A stretch of 54,691 nucleotides of DNA from Roseburia sp. CAG:303 (GCA_000437755.1 FR900158.1:16334-71024), one strand, 5' to 3'; counted from the stretch's first letter, positions 1-9,125 are shown. The notes: a model not told the origin generated them from the letters alone. Translations and numbers: made by a program.

Positions 1-2
1 AG

Positions 3-1124
3 AGAATGACGGAGGCAACCGGACATGAAGCCCAGACTATTCACAGGCTGTTGGAAATCAGCGGCGGTGCGGAAGAAAATGATAATGATATCGAACATAT
101 CGGAATGAGGTTTGAACGGAATGAAACGAATCCGCTGGAAACAGATGTGGTAATTATTGATGAAATGTCAATGGTGGATATGTTCCTGATGAATGCACTG
201 TTACACGCAATCATGCCGGGAACTAAGCTGATTCTGGTCGGAGATGTGAATCAGCTTCCAAGTGTCGGCCCGGGAAATGTATTAAGAGATATTATTTCAT
301 CCCACTGTTACAATGTTGTTATGCTGACGAGAATTTTCCGACAGGCGGCACAGAGCGGGATTATCGTAAATGCACATAAGATAAATGATGGGGAACAGGT
401 ACAGCTGGATAATAAAACCTCTGATTTTCTGTTTATCCGGAGAACGGAAGCGAATCAGATTATTTCCGCGGTAATCACACTTGTAAAGGAAAAACTGCCG
501 AAATATGTGCAGGCTGATATTTCTGAGATACAGGTGCTTACCCCGATGAGAAAGGGTGCATTGGGTGTGGAACGGCTGAACGAGATTCTGCAGCAGTATC
601 TGAATCCGGCATCGCCTGATAAAAAAGAAAAAGAGCATGGGGCAGGACTTTTCCGGGAAGGTGATAAGGTCATGCAGATCAAAAATAATTACCAGACCGG
701 ATGGGAAAAAAGAGGAAAACATGATATAGTGCTGGAACAGGGCATGGGAGTGTTTAATGGAGATATGGGAATTATAAGAAAAATTAATACCTATGCAGAA
801 CTTCTGGAAGTGGAATTTGAAGAGGCAAAATTTGTTACCTATCCGTTTAAACAGCTTGACGAACTGGAACTGGCATATGCCATTACTATACACAAATCAC
901 AGGGAAGCGAATATCCGGCGATTGTTCTGCCGTTGTTATCCGGACCGAGAATGTTAATGAACCGCAATCTTCTGTATACAGGAGTAACCAGGGCAAAAAA
1001 ATGCGTCTGCATTGTGGGAATTGAGCAGGCGGTGCAGAATATGGCAGAAAATGAGCAGGAGCAGAAGCGGTATTCCTCATTGGATGAGCGAATCCGGGAA
1101 TTAGATAAACAGGAGGAATTTTGA
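3..1124 (+). CDS. recD2: RecD2-like ATP-dependent DNA helicase, C-terminal part (5' end outside window)
   Basis: This is the C-terminal part of a superfamily 1B DNA helicase of the RecD/TraA group, which unwinds DNA in a 5'-3' direction in repair. The frame is open to the left edge, so the ATG at 6 is internal and the N-terminal helix-hairpin-helix region and Walker A lie outside. Visible helicase motifs are VVIIDEMSMVD (motif II), GDVNQLPSVGPG (motif III), LTRIFRQ (motif IV), ITIHKSQGSEYP (motif V) and LLYTGVTRAKK (motif VI). No RecB or RecC is visible, which fits the RecD2 type of Firmicutes. The stop codon overlaps the TTG start of the comF gene (TTGA), so the two are probably co-translated. 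The family call is firm; the exact subtype is inferred from the host group. Confidence 0.9.
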   Translation, partial: RMTEATGHEAQTIHRLLEISGGAEENDNDIEHIGMRFERNETNPLETDVVIIDEMSMVDMFLMNALLHAIMPGTKLILVGDVNQLPSVGPGNVLRDIISSHCYNVVMLTRIFRQAAQSGIIVNAHKINDGEQVQLDNKTSDFLFIRRTEANQIISAVITLVKEKLPKYVQADISEIQVLTPMRKGALGVERLNEILQQYLNPASPDKKEKEHGAGLFREGDKVMQIKNNYQTGWEKRGKHDIVLEQGMGVFNGDMGIIRKINTYAELLEVEFEEAKFVTYPFKQLDELELAYAITIHKSQGSEYPAIVLPLLSGPRMLMNRNLLYTGVTRAKKCVCIVGIEQAVQNMAENEQEQKRYSSLDERIRELDKQEEF

Positions 1125-1852
1125 GAAAACAAGGGGTAAATCATATTTTACAGATATTTTTTCCGAAAGTCTGCCCGATTTGCACGGAAGTTCTGGATCG
1201 GGAGCAGGAAATCTGTCAGGACTGCAGGAAAAAGTTAAAATATATTACGGAACCGAAGTGTAAAAAATGTGGAAAACCGTTTGAGTCTGTGGATGCACAG
1301 TCGCAAATCCGCCAATATTGTGGAGATTGTCAGAAAAACAGTCATGACTATGAATATGGCATGGCGGTATTCCGGTATAATGATGAAATCCGGGAATCCA
1401 TATACCGGTTTAAATATAAAAATCAGAGAACCTATGCCAGTTTTTATGCGGATGAGATGTGGAAAGTTTATGGCAGGCAGATTCGTGCAGAGGGAATCGA
1501 AGTCATGATTCCCGTACCGGTCAGCCGGAAAAAGATGCAGAAGCGGGGATATAACCAGGCGGCACTGATTGCACAGCAGCTGGCGGAAAAAACAGGAATT
1601 CCGGCAGATTTGCACAGCCTGGCAAGAATCCGCGATACCATTCCACAGAAAGAATTAAATCACCAGGAACGCAGAAAAAATTTAAATAATGCTTTTAAAA
1701 TGGATCAAAATGCGGTAAAATATAAGAAAGTATTACTGGTAGATGATATCTACACTACGGGAAGTACCATAGATGCGTGTGCGGCGGCTTTAAAAGAAGC
1801 CGGAGTACAGCAGGTTTATTTTATCAGCCTATCCATAGGTGCAGGAATCTGA
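1121..1852 (+). CDS. comFC: ComF family protein (amidophosphoribosyltransferase-like)
   Basis: This 243-residue protein belongs to the ComFC/GntX family linked to DNA uptake in naturally competent bacteria; its biochemical role is poorly defined. The N-terminus carries a zinc-finger-like set of cysteine pairs (CPIC, CQDC, CKKCGK, CGDC, about residues 18-70). The C-terminus has the phosphoribosyltransferase PRPP-binding loop VLLVDDIYTTGST (about 204-216). The start is a TTG at 1121 with AGGAGG at 1111-1116, overlapping the helicase stop by four bases. Its position directly before a YvyF-like gene and flgM matches the comF-yvyF-flgM order known in Bacillus. The length is normal for the family. 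Confidence 0.9.
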   Translation: MRKQGVNHILQIFFPKVCPICTEVLDREQEICQDCRKKLKYITEPKCKKCGKPFESVDAQSQIRQYCGDCQKNSHDYEYGMAVFRYNDEIRESIYRFKYKNQRTYASFYADEMWKVYGRQIRAEGIEVMIPVPVSRKKMQKRGYNQAALIAQQLAEKTGIPADLHSLARIRDTIPQKELNHQERRKNLNNAFKMDQNAVKYKKVLLVDDIYTTGSTIDACAAALKEAGVQQVYFISLSIGAGI

Positions 1853-1882
1853 GATTTTCTAAAACGAGAAGGAGGTATACAT

Positions 1883-2299
1883 ATGGAAGTTATGAATTGC
1901 AGAAACTGCAAGAGATTATTTAATTATATTACCGGACCGATGATCTGCCCGGCATGCAAGGACAAACTCGAGAAGAAGTTTGGAGAGGTAAAACAGTTTA
2001 TCCGGGAGAATCCGAATAAAAATATTTCAGAGATTTCAAAAGAAATGGATGTCTCCGTACAGCAGTTAAAGACATGGATCCGACAGGAAAGGTTGTGTTT
2101 TACGGATGATTCCGCAGTTACGATTGAATGTGAAAAATGTGGTGCTCCGATAAAGACAGGACATTACTGTGAGAAGTGTAAGAAAGAAGTGGTTAATACC
2201 CTTGAGGGACTGTATGGACATGAAACACCGGCGATACAGAGACAGAGGGAAACGGACAAGATGCGACATCTTTCGCAGATTAGACAGGGGTTTGAATAA
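1883..2299 (+). CDS. yvyF: Flagellar operon zinc-ribbon protein (YvyF/TIGR03826-like)
   Basis: This 138-residue protein has an N-terminal zinc knuckle (CRNCKRLF...CPAC), a short helix-turn-helix-like middle (ISEISKEMDVSVQQLKTWIRQ, of which the core is about residues 50-70) and a second zinc ribbon (CEKCGAPI...CEKCKKE). That arrangement is typical of the flagellar operon protein found between comF and flgM in Firmicutes, proposed to be a regulator but not well characterised. It has a strong AAGGAGGT site 8 bases before its ATG. A paralogue with the same architecture lies at 42908-43426 on the minus strand. A terminator follows, so it belongs with the upstream operon rather than with flgM. Confidence 0.8.
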   Translation: MEVMNCRNCKRLFNYITGPMICPACKDKLEKKFGEVKQFIRENPNKNISEISKEMDVSVQQLKTWIRQERLCFTDDSAVTIECEKCGAPIKTGHYCEKCKKEVVNTLEGLYGHETPAIQRQRETDKMRHLSQIRQGFE

Positions 2300-2312
2300 G
2301 AACGGACACCGG

Positions 2313-2344
2313 AAGGGCTGCTGTGATACGGCGGCTCTTTTTTT
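2313..2344 (+). terminator. Rho-independent terminator after the yvyF-like gene
   Basis: An 11-bp stem (AAGGGCTGCTG at 2313-2323 against CGGCGGCTCTT at 2329-2339, with three G-U pairs) closes a 5-base loop and runs into a T tract. It separates the recD2-comF-yvyF unit from the flgM operon. Confidence 0.85.
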
Positions 2345-2357
2345 GCATATAATAAAC

Positions 2358-2384
2358 TAAAGTTCTGTTAAAAACGACCGATAT
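2358..2384 (+). promoter_or_regulatory. Sigma-28 (SigD) promoter of the flgM operon
   Basis: TAAAGTTC at 2358-2365 and CCGATAT at 2378-2384 match the SigD consensus (TAAA, about 15 bases, GCCGATAA). It lies about 45 bases before the flgM start, directly after a terminator, so flgM and the hook-junction genes are likely late, SigD-dependent genes. Confidence 0.8.
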
Positions 2385-2428
2385 TATTATTGAGCAGTTA
2401 AATTCGAATCAGCAGGGAGGCGTTAAAA

Positions 2429-2692
2429 ATGAGAATAGATGCTTTAAATCAGATAAGCCAGGTATATGGTACAAACGAGAAGAGAAAAATAAGCTATGCA
2501 TCCAGAGTATCCGAGAGTGATAAGCTTGAGATATCCAGTTTTGGCAAGGACCTGCAGACAGCGAAGCAGGCGGTTGCGAAAGCTTCCGATATTCGAGAAG
2601 ATAAAGTGAACGATTTAAAGAAACAGTTTGCAAATGGAACTTATCATGTAACAGCAGAAGAACTGGCGGATAAACTTCTGGCAAAGCTGTAG
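2429..2692 (+). CDS. flgM: Anti-sigma-28 factor FlgM
   Basis: This 87-residue protein has the FlgM features: a short flexible N-terminus, the DKLEISSFGKDLQTAKQAV segment and a C-terminal helical region ending VTAEELADKLLAKL that binds sigma-28. FlgM holds SigD inactive until the hook-basal body is finished and FlgM is removed or exported. It has its own SigD promoter, so it sits in a feedback loop with the sigma factor it inhibits. The ribosome binding site GGGAGG lies 8 bases before the ATG. It is first in the flgM-flgN-flgK operon, the usual Firmicutes order. Confidence 0.92.
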   Translation: MRIDALNQISQVYGTNEKRKISYASRVSESDKLEISSFGKDLQTAKQAVAKASDIREDKVNDLKKQFANGTYHVTAEELADKLLAKL

Positions 2693-2711
2693 GTGATAAG
2701 GAGTGAAATAA

Positions 2712-3224
2712 GTGGCTAGTTTAATCGATGATTTAATAGATGTACTAAGCGAAGAATGTGAAGAGTACAGGGAACTGACCGGTATTTCCGGGAAAAAGAT
2801 GAAGGTAATTGTCCGGCAGGATCTTGATACACTTCAGAAGATTACGGCAGAAGAACAGGAACACACAGGGAAGCTTATTAATCTGGAGAAAAAACGTGAA
2901 GCAGTAGCGAAGGATATTGCCATGGTGCTGAATCAGGATGAAGAAAACCTGACAGTAAAAGATATTATAAATGTTTTGCATAGTCAGAAGGAAGTTCAGG
3001 GGAGGCTGATGAAAGTTCATGATGAACTGAAGCAGACCCTGAAAAATTTTTCTATGGTAAATGAGATTAATAAGAATCTAATCAGAGAATCGCTTGAAAT
3101 AGTCGACTTCAACCTGAATTATCTGCAGGGAATGTACCAGGCACCGGAGACAGCGAATTATTCAAAAAATGCAGTGAATGTATCTCCGAAGCTCGATTAC
3201 GGCGTATTTGATGCAAAACAATAA
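2712..3224 (+). CDS. flgN: FlgN family flagellar export chaperone
   Basis: This 170-residue, highly charged, all-helical protein has the FlgN pattern of long amphipathic helices (residues about 5-135) and a loose, polar C-terminus. FlgN binds the hook-filament junction proteins FlgK and FlgL in the cytoplasm and delivers them to the export gate. The start is a GTG at 2712, preceded by AAGGAG at 2698-2703; no ATG fits. It lies 20 bases after flgM and 21 before flgK, in the expected order. Sequence conservation is low in this family, so the call rests partly on position. Confidence 0.85.
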   Translation: MASLIDDLIDVLSEECEEYRELTGISGKKMKVIVRQDLDTLQKITAEEQEHTGKLINLEKKREAVAKDIAMVLNQDEENLTVKDIINVLHSQKEVQGRLMKVHDELKQTLKNFSMVNEINKNLIRESLEIVDFNLNYLQGMYQAPETANYSKNAVNVSPKLDYGVFDAKQ

Positions 3225-3245
3225 CATAAGAAAGCAGGTGGAAAG

Positions 3246-5198
3246 ATGCCTTTGATGACAAACTTATATACAGGTGTGTCCGGGCTTAACAGCAGTCAGA
3301 ATGCAATTAACATTACAGCACATAACCTGGCAAATGTTTATACAAATGGTTATGTAAGACAGCAGGCACAGTTTGCAGACCAGACTTATACAAAATATGG
3401 AAATTCCAGTGTAAATACCATGCAGATTGGTTATGGTGTCTATAATGCAAGAACACAGCATTACCGGGATATCCTTCTCGATATGGCATATCGTGAGCAG
3501 TCAGGAAGAGAGGGATTCTATACTACCCAGTATAATGCAGTTGAAGAAATCGAAACAATCACAGGTGAGCTTGGCAAGGATAACGCATTCCAGAAGTCAT
3601 TGCAGGAACTCTGGTCAGCCATCAGTGAAGTTGCAAAGACACCGGATAGTATCGTAGCACGTTCGGGTCTGATCATGTATACAGAAACATTTATTTCGCG
3701 TTCCAAAGAAATATACAGCGATTTGACCAATTACCAGCAGAGATTGGATGAGAAGATCCGATCCAATGTCGATAAGATCAATTCACTTGGTGATGAGATC
3801 AGCCGTTATAACCTGCTTATCCAGGGAGTGGAAGCTCCGGGAACAGAGCAGGCGATGGATTACCGTGATAAGAGAGATGCTCTCATCGATGAACTGGGAA
3901 GCATGATTTCTATCAGCTACAGTGAAGATGAAAACGGATTTGTGACCATAAGGGCAGAGGGAGAAGAATTTGTCACAAAAGGCGGATGCTTTCATATGAG
4001 TGTCGCAGAACTGAATGCAGAGAATGGTTCTACCTATGCAACACCGGTATGGCCGCAGAGCAATAACGATCCGGTATTCAATCTGTCCGTCGAGATTTCC
4101 ACGGCAAACGGGAACGATGTCGGGGAATTAAAAGGACTGGTAAAGGCAAGGGGCGGTTATACTGCTACTTATGAAGATATCCCGCATGTACCAGATTTAC
4201 CGGACGAGAAAGATTATACCGATGAGAATGGAACCCTGGATCAGGCAGCATATCAGGATGCACTGACAAAATACTGGAACGAAGATTATCCGGCATATCA
4301 GGATAAAGTATTTACCTATAATACCACGGTTGGAAATTCACCGATTATGAAAACACAGGCAATGTTCGACCAGCTGGTACATACCGTAGTAGAAACCATC
4401 AACAACCTGCTTTGCCCGGATGTTGAGACAACCATAGCAGCGGGAACAACACTTACGATTCCGGCAGGCAGTGTCTATAACCAGCTCAGCGATGAAATGA
4501 AGCAGGCATTAAATGAAGCAGGCATTACCGAGGCAGATTTTAATTCCAAAGGTGTTGCGGACAATGATATAACATTCACACTTGTAAATGATATGACCGT
4601 AACCGCTTTAAATACAGGAGAAAATGGTGCGTCCTACGGTTCAGATGAGAATTCCACACCGGGTTCCGAACTGTTTTCCCGATCCGATACACTGGGAAGA
4701 TACACAGTGGCAACGGATGCAGGGGGAAAGAAATACTATATTTATAACCCGTATAATCAGTTTGGAAAGGAAGGAAAATACACAATAGAGAATCTAGAAG
4801 TCAATCAGGTACTTCTGGATGACTATTCCTTCCTTCCGTTCAGCACGGCAGATAAGAAAGTAGATATGGATCTGGGACAGAAGATTCTGGATGCATGGGC
4901 AAATGCGACCATTAATCTGGATCCGTCCAATATGACACCGAAGGACATTGATGATTATTACGATGCCATGACGGGAGTAATTGCAAATGACGGTTCTGTA
5001 TATAAAGAAATATCACAAAACCAGAATTCCGTAGTTTCCTCCCTGGATGAGGCTAGAACATCATTTGCAGGGGTCTCCTCCAATGATGAATTAACTAATA
5101 TGATTCGTTTCAAGAATGCATATAATGCAAATTCCAGATATATTAACGTCATTGCAGATATGCTGGATACATTAATCAACAAAGTAGGAAACTGGTAA
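3246..5198 (+). CDS. flgK: Flagellar hook-associated protein 1 (FlgK), long copy
   Basis: This 650-residue protein starts with the flagellar rod/hook N-terminal motif (GVSGLNSSQNAINITAHNLANVYTNGY, seen over residues 8-34) and ends with the matching C-terminal D0 helix (NELTNMIRFKNAYNANSRYI followed by a terminal coiled segment). FlgK forms the first ring between hook and filament. It is longer than the second copy because of an acidic, tyrosine-rich middle (about residues 270-560) that would form exposed domains. Two FlgK-type proteins encoded back to back (15-base gap) are unusual; the two may form separate or mixed rings. Confidence 0.9.
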   Translation: MPLMTNLYTGVSGLNSSQNAINITAHNLANVYTNGYVRQQAQFADQTYTKYGNSSVNTMQIGYGVYNARTQHYRDILLDMAYREQSGREGFYTTQYNAVEEIETITGELGKDNAFQKSLQELWSAISEVAKTPDSIVARSGLIMYTETFISRSKEIYSDLTNYQQRLDEKIRSNVDKINSLGDEISRYNLLIQGVEAPGTEQAMDYRDKRDALIDELGSMISISYSEDENGFVTIRAEGEEFVTKGGCFHMSVAELNAENGSTYATPVWPQSNNDPVFNLSVEISTANGNDVGELKGLVKARGGYTATYEDIPHVPDLPDEKDYTDENGTLDQAAYQDALTKYWNEDYPAYQDKVFTYNTTVGNSPIMKTQAMFDQLVHTVVETINNLLCPDVETTIAAGTTLTIPAGSVYNQLSDEMKQALNEAGITEADFNSKGVADNDITFTLVNDMTVTALNTGENGASYGSDENSTPGSELFSRSDTLGRYTVATDAGGKKYYIYNPYNQFGKEGKYTIENLEVNQVLLDDYSFLPFSTADKKVDMDLGQKILDAWANATINLDPSNMTPKDIDDYYDAMTGVIANDGSVYKEISQNQNSVVSSLDEARTSFAGVSSNDELTNMIRFKNAYNANSRYINVIADMLDTLINKVGNW

Positions 5199-5213
5199 AA
5201 TAGGAGGTAAATT

Positions 5214-6698
5214 ATGCCAAATACATTTTTTGGTTTAAATATAGCAACATCAGGTTTGTATGCTGCATCGGTAAATCTGAATGTTACCGCAAATAATGCT
5301 GCAAATGCAAAGACGGACGGATATTCCAGACAGCAGGCAACGCAGGTGGCAAAGAATGCACTGCGTGTTTATCAGGAATACGGTATGATTGGTGCGGGTG
5401 TAAAGGTAACTGGAATCGAAAGAGTCAGGGATGCTTTTTATGATAAAAAATACATTGCAAACCAGACGAAATTAGGCGAATGTTATACAAAATATTATCA
5501 TTCCAAACAGATGGAAGATCATCTGAATGAGGCAACCGTAGATGGATTTACCAAAGAATATTCCAATTTTTTTGACAGTATACAGGAAGTCCAGAAGAAT
5601 CCGTCCAGTATTCCGGCAAGAACAGCCATGATAAGCTATGGCGAAAGTCTGATGGATTTCTTTGAACTGGTAAAGACAAATTTCAGACTGCAGCAGGAAG
5701 ATATCAATGCTGAAATCAGCGATAATGTTGATAAGATCAATTCCACCGCAAGGGATATTGCGGCACTGAACGAGCAGATTAATGCAATTGAGCTGACCGG
5801 TGCTTCCGCAAATGAACTGCGTGACAAGAGAGATTTGCTTCTGGACAGCCTTTCCGAAATCTGCGAAATCCAGACAAATGAAAAGGTATATGAGAACGGC
5901 AAGACAGAGTTTACCGTAAAGCTGGGAACAAACACTCTGGTAGATAATTACAGTGCATTTCAGTTAAAAGTAGTCAGCAGGGATGACAAGGTCGATGAAG
6001 ACGATGCGGTTGGTCTGTACGATATCCAGTGGTCCTATGGCGAAGAATTTAATCCGGTCAAGGCAGGACTTGGTGGCACTCTGACCGGTCTTATCCAGTC
6101 CAGGGACGGAAATAACGGTGTAAGAAATGAGAAGAGCCAGGATTCCTACGAGATTGATTATAAAGGAATTGTTTATTATATTGATGAGATTAACAAATTT
6201 CAGCAGGCATTTGCAGATGCATTTAATGCTATCCATACAAAAGGACAGGATGCGGACGGAAACAGCACTGCAGATGTACCATTCTTTGTAAAATCAGAAG
6301 AAGGAAATGCATACAGTGTCAATAAAGTACTGTTAGAGGATGCTTCAAAGATGGCTACCACATATGACCGGATCGAGGGTGCGGATAATCAGGATCTGAT
6401 ACAGGATCTGGTAGAATTAAGAAAAACAGATATTCTGGAAGGTTCTACCAGTGAAGAATTCTTACAGTCACTGGTAACAGAAGTAGCTGTTGAGACAAAG
6501 AAAGAAGAGACACTTGAGAAGAATTATTCCGAATATAAAGTAACGATTCAGAACCAGAGACTTTCTGTTATGGGTGTGGACAAAGATGAAGAAGCCATGA
6601 ATCTGGTAAAATACCAGGAAGCTTTTGACCTGAATGCAAAAGTAATCGATATTATGCAGCAGGTATATGATAAATTAATCAACGGAACCGGTGTATAA
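5214..6698 (+). CDS. flgK2: Flagellar hook-associated protein FlgK, second shorter copy
   Basis: This 494-residue protein is another FlgK-type hook-associated protein. Its N-terminus (FGLNIATSGLYAASVNLNVT, then NNAANAKTDGYSRQQ) and its C-terminus (EAMNLVKYQEAFDLNAKVI) carry the conserved rod/hook coiled-coil elements. The middle is much shorter than in the gene before it, close to the standard FlgK size. AGGAGGT lies 8 bases before the ATG. It is followed by flgL, so it holds the usual FlgK position. Whether this or the long copy is the true orthologue cannot be decided from the sequence alone. Confidence 0.88.
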   Translation: MPNTFFGLNIATSGLYAASVNLNVTANNAANAKTDGYSRQQATQVAKNALRVYQEYGMIGAGVKVTGIERVRDAFYDKKYIANQTKLGECYTKYYHSKQMEDHLNEATVDGFTKEYSNFFDSIQEVQKNPSSIPARTAMISYGESLMDFFELVKTNFRLQQEDINAEISDNVDKINSTARDIAALNEQINAIELTGASANELRDKRDLLLDSLSEICEIQTNEKVYENGKTEFTVKLGTNTLVDNYSAFQLKVVSRDDKVDEDDAVGLYDIQWSYGEEFNPVKAGLGGTLTGLIQSRDGNNGVRNEKSQDSYEIDYKGIVYYIDEINKFQQAFADAFNAIHTKGQDADGNSTADVPFFVKSEEGNAYSVNKVLLEDASKMATTYDRIEGADNQDLIQDLVELRKTDILEGSTSEEFLQSLVTEVAVETKKEETLEKNYSEYKVTIQNQRLSVMGVDKDEEAMNLVKYQEAFDLNAKVIDIMQQVYDKLINGTGV

Positions 6699-6712
6699 GA
6701 GAGGTAGATATC

Positions 6713-8220
6713 ATGAGAATAACAAACGGCATTATGATGAATAATTCCCTGAATAATATTAATAAAAACAAGCTTCTTATGGACAAGCTGAATACACAGA
6801 TTGCAAGTACGAAGAAACTCTCACGTCCATCGGACGATCCGATCGCCGCGATCCGGGCATTGCGTCTTCGTTCAACAGAGGCGGAACTTACCCAGTATCT
6901 TGAGAAAAACATAGAAGATGCGGAAGCATGGATGAAGACAACAGAAGGTGCATTAACCAATCTGCAGGATGTGCTTACAAAGATAGATGCTTATTACAAT
7001 CAGGGTGTAAGTGAATATAGTACAGTCAGTGACAGAGAGACGATTATTACTACTTTAAAACAATTTAAAAGCCAGCTGTATAAGGACGGCGATGCGGACA
7101 ATGCCGGACGAACCATCTTTACCGGTTACCGGACGGATTCCACACTGACGTTCCAGCATGCAGATCCGACAAAACAGTATGAGATTACGCAGAATCTCAC
7201 CCTGGCAAATGTACGCCAGATTAATAAAGTAGTGGGTGTCAATACAAGCAGTACAACGGATTATCGTGAAACAGATGTCACAAATGATAAATTAAATATT
7301 GTCATGCTTGCATATAATAATCTGGATTCTGCAACAAATCTGAAAATCACCTCTACAACAAATAACATTCTGAACAATGCTTCCGTTACCGTAAAGAGTT
7401 ATCAGGAAATGGGAGAAGAAGTATATAATATCCAGAATGATGAGATTGTATTTGTGCCGGAAACAGGGGAATTAATCATTGGTGAAAGCTATTATGATAA
7501 TATCTCACCGGATGATGATTTCAGCGTTACCTATACAAAGACCGGATTTGCCGAGGGTGATTTAAGACCGGAAAATTATTTCTACTGTACGGATCTGAGC
7601 GAGGGTGTTACCTATGGAGATGTCGATCCGGATACCGGAAAGAAATATGTAAAAGATCAGAAAATCAGTTATAATATTAATTTCAACCAGAGTCTGGTCA
7701 TCAATGTACAGGGCAAAGATGTACTGCCGCCGGAACTTGGCAGGGATCTGGATATTACCATAGCGGCAGCGGAAGCCGCCGGGACCGCACATAACAAGGG
7801 TACAAATACGCACATAACAAGGTTACAAATATCGAGCGTATGATTAATACCGAGACGGCAGCAGGAAACACCGCAGAGGTAGAACGTCTGACTCATATGA
7901 AGGAAGCCGCAGAACTGGAAGTAGGGTATGCGGAAGATAACCTGACCAAAGCATTCAGTTCGGGAATTACCCTGTACCAGAATCATCAGGCAAATGTAAA
8001 TACACAGGTGTCAGATCTTGGTGCAAGAATGACCAGAGTTACCTTAAATCAGGAAAGGCTGTCTTCGCAGCTTCTGACCGTAAAAGAATTAAAGAGTACA
8101 AATGAAGATACGGATATTGAATCTACAGCAGTTGAATTTAAAGAGGCACAGAGTATTTATGATGCAGCTCTTATGATGGCAGCACAGGTAGTACAAAAAT
8201 CATTACTTGATTTCTTATAG
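6713..8220 (+). pseudogene. flgL: Flagellar hook-associated protein 3 (FlgL), frame disrupted by a 23-bp tandem duplication
   Basis: The N-terminal part (6713-7843) starts with the FlgL/flagellin-like motif (SLNNINKNKLLMDKLNTQI) and the C-terminal part (7840-8220) ends with the D0 helix region (AVEFKEAQSIYDAALMMAAQVV). The two halves are in different frames. The break lies at an imperfect 23-bp tandem repeat (7786-7808 and 7809-7831, one mismatch). Taking out either copy gives one frame of 494 residues, reading AHNK(G/V)TNIERMINTE across the join. As given, translation stops at 7843 after 19 or so altered residues, which removes the C-terminal D0 helix needed to join FlgK and filament. The ATG at 7840 has no good ribosome site. 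It could be a slippage-type phase switch, a fixed mutation or an assembly error. Confidence 0.88.
7786..7831 (+). repeat. Imperfect 23-bp tandem duplication inside flgL
   Basis: Two adjacent 23-bp units at 7786-7808 and 7809-7831 differ only at unit position 15 (G at 7800, T at 7823). As 23 is not a multiple of three, the second unit shifts the reading frame of flgL and leads to a stop at 7841-7843. Confidence 0.95.
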
Positions 8221-8231
8221 GAGATGTAAAT

Positions 8232-8684
8232 ATGAAGATTACAACGAAGTTATTTGGGGAAATAGAAGCAGCAGAGGATAAAATCATAGAATTTTCTGCC
8301 GGAATCATAGGATTTCCGAAAATGCAGCATTTTTTACTGATTCATGATATAGAAAACGAAAAAAGCCGTATCTCATGGCTTCAGTCGGTCGAAGAACCGG
8401 AATTTGCAATGCCGGTCATTGATCCACTGGTACTCATGGAAGACTATGATCCGCTGGTAGAAGATGAGATGTTGTCCGCACTTGGGGATTTGGACAGCTC
8501 CGATATGCTCGTTCTCGTTACGGTAACAGTTCCAGCGGATATCCGGAAAATGACGGCTAATTTCAAGGCTCCGGTTATTATCAATGCAGCAAATCAGAAG
8601 GCATGCCAGATTATTGTTGAGGACGAAAAATATGAAGTAAAACATCCGGTCTACGATTTGCTTACAGAGAAAAAGGAGGACTGA
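8232..8684 (+). CDS. fliW: Flagellar assembly factor FliW
   Basis: This 150-residue protein matches FliW (for example FSAGIIGFPKMQHFLLI near residues 19-35, followed by WLQSVEEPEFAMPVIDP). FliW binds either flagellin or CsrA. When flagellin is exported, free FliW binds CsrA and relieves its block on flagellin translation. It lies 11 bases after flgL and four before csrA, the standard arrangement. Length and motifs look intact, so the partner switch is probably working even though flgL is broken. Confidence 0.93.
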   Translation: MKITTKLFGEIEAAEDKIIEFSAGIIGFPKMQHFLLIHDIENEKSRISWLQSVEEPEFAMPVIDPLVLMEDYDPLVEDEMLSALGDLDSSDMLVLVTVTVPADIRKMTANFKAPVIINAANQKACQIIVEDEKYEVKHPVYDLLTEKKED

Positions 8685-8688
8685 TTTC

Positions 8689-8913
8689 ATGCTGGCATTA
8701 TCAAGAAAGAAAGATGAAGCAATCGTCATCAACAATGACATTGAGGTTACAATTATCGAGGTGAAAGGTGATCAGGTAAAACTTGGAATCACTGCACCGA
8801 AGTCAGTACCGGTATACCGCAAGGAAGTCTATCTTCAGATTCAGGAGGCAAACCGTGCAGCGGCAAACGAAACCGCACAGGCGATGGAAGCTTTGAAAAA
8901 ATTAGGACAGTAG
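8689..8913 (+). CDS. csrA: Carbon storage regulator CsrA (RNA-binding translational repressor)
   Basis: This 74-residue protein starts MLALSRKKDEAIVINNDIEV and contains GDQVKLGITAPKSVPVYRKEVY, the hallmark of CsrA. The dimer binds GGA motifs, usually in hairpin loops, and blocks ribosome access. AAGGAGG precedes the ATG by 9 bases, and the gene is four bases after fliW. Its most likely target here is the flagellin leader at 12992-13063, as in Bacillus subtilis hag control. The length is slightly longer than the E. coli protein but normal for Firmicutes. Confidence 0.95.
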   Translation: MLALSRKKDEAIVINNDIEVTIIEVKGDQVKLGITAPKSVPVYRKEVYLQIQEANRAAANETAQAMEALKKLGQ

Positions 8914-8931
8914 TACAGGACAAACTTATTC

Positions 8932-8965
8932 GGGGAAAAGTGTTAATATTTTGCCACTTTTCTCC
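8932..8965 (+). other. Stem-loop between csrA and flaG
   Basis: An 11-bp stem (GGGGAAAAGTG at 8932-8942 against CACTTTTCTCC at 8955-8965, one G-U pair) closes a 12-base loop. No T tract follows, so it may be an RNA processing or stability element rather than a terminator. The 212-base gap between csrA and flaG (8914-9125) shows no other gene and no convincing promoter. Confidence 0.6.
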
Positions 8966-9125
8966 GATAACTGTATTAGGGAGAGAATTTATATTTTGCA
9001 TACCCGGTGATTCCGGCATGATTTTCATGACTGGAATTATAAACTGATTACACGGATGTAGTTAGATGCGGATATATTTATGTAGCATTTGGGCCAACGG
9101 ACAGGCAGAATGGAGGAATATTATT

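Noticed and set aside
8091..8117. TAAAGAGT with GGATAT inside flgL as a SigD promoter for fliW
   Set aside because: The -10 box lacks the CCGAT core, and the site lies inside the coding region, so it is probably chance.
9040..9075. TAAA and CGGATAT pair before flaG as a SigD promoter
   Set aside because: The spacing is about 24 bases, far from the required 15.
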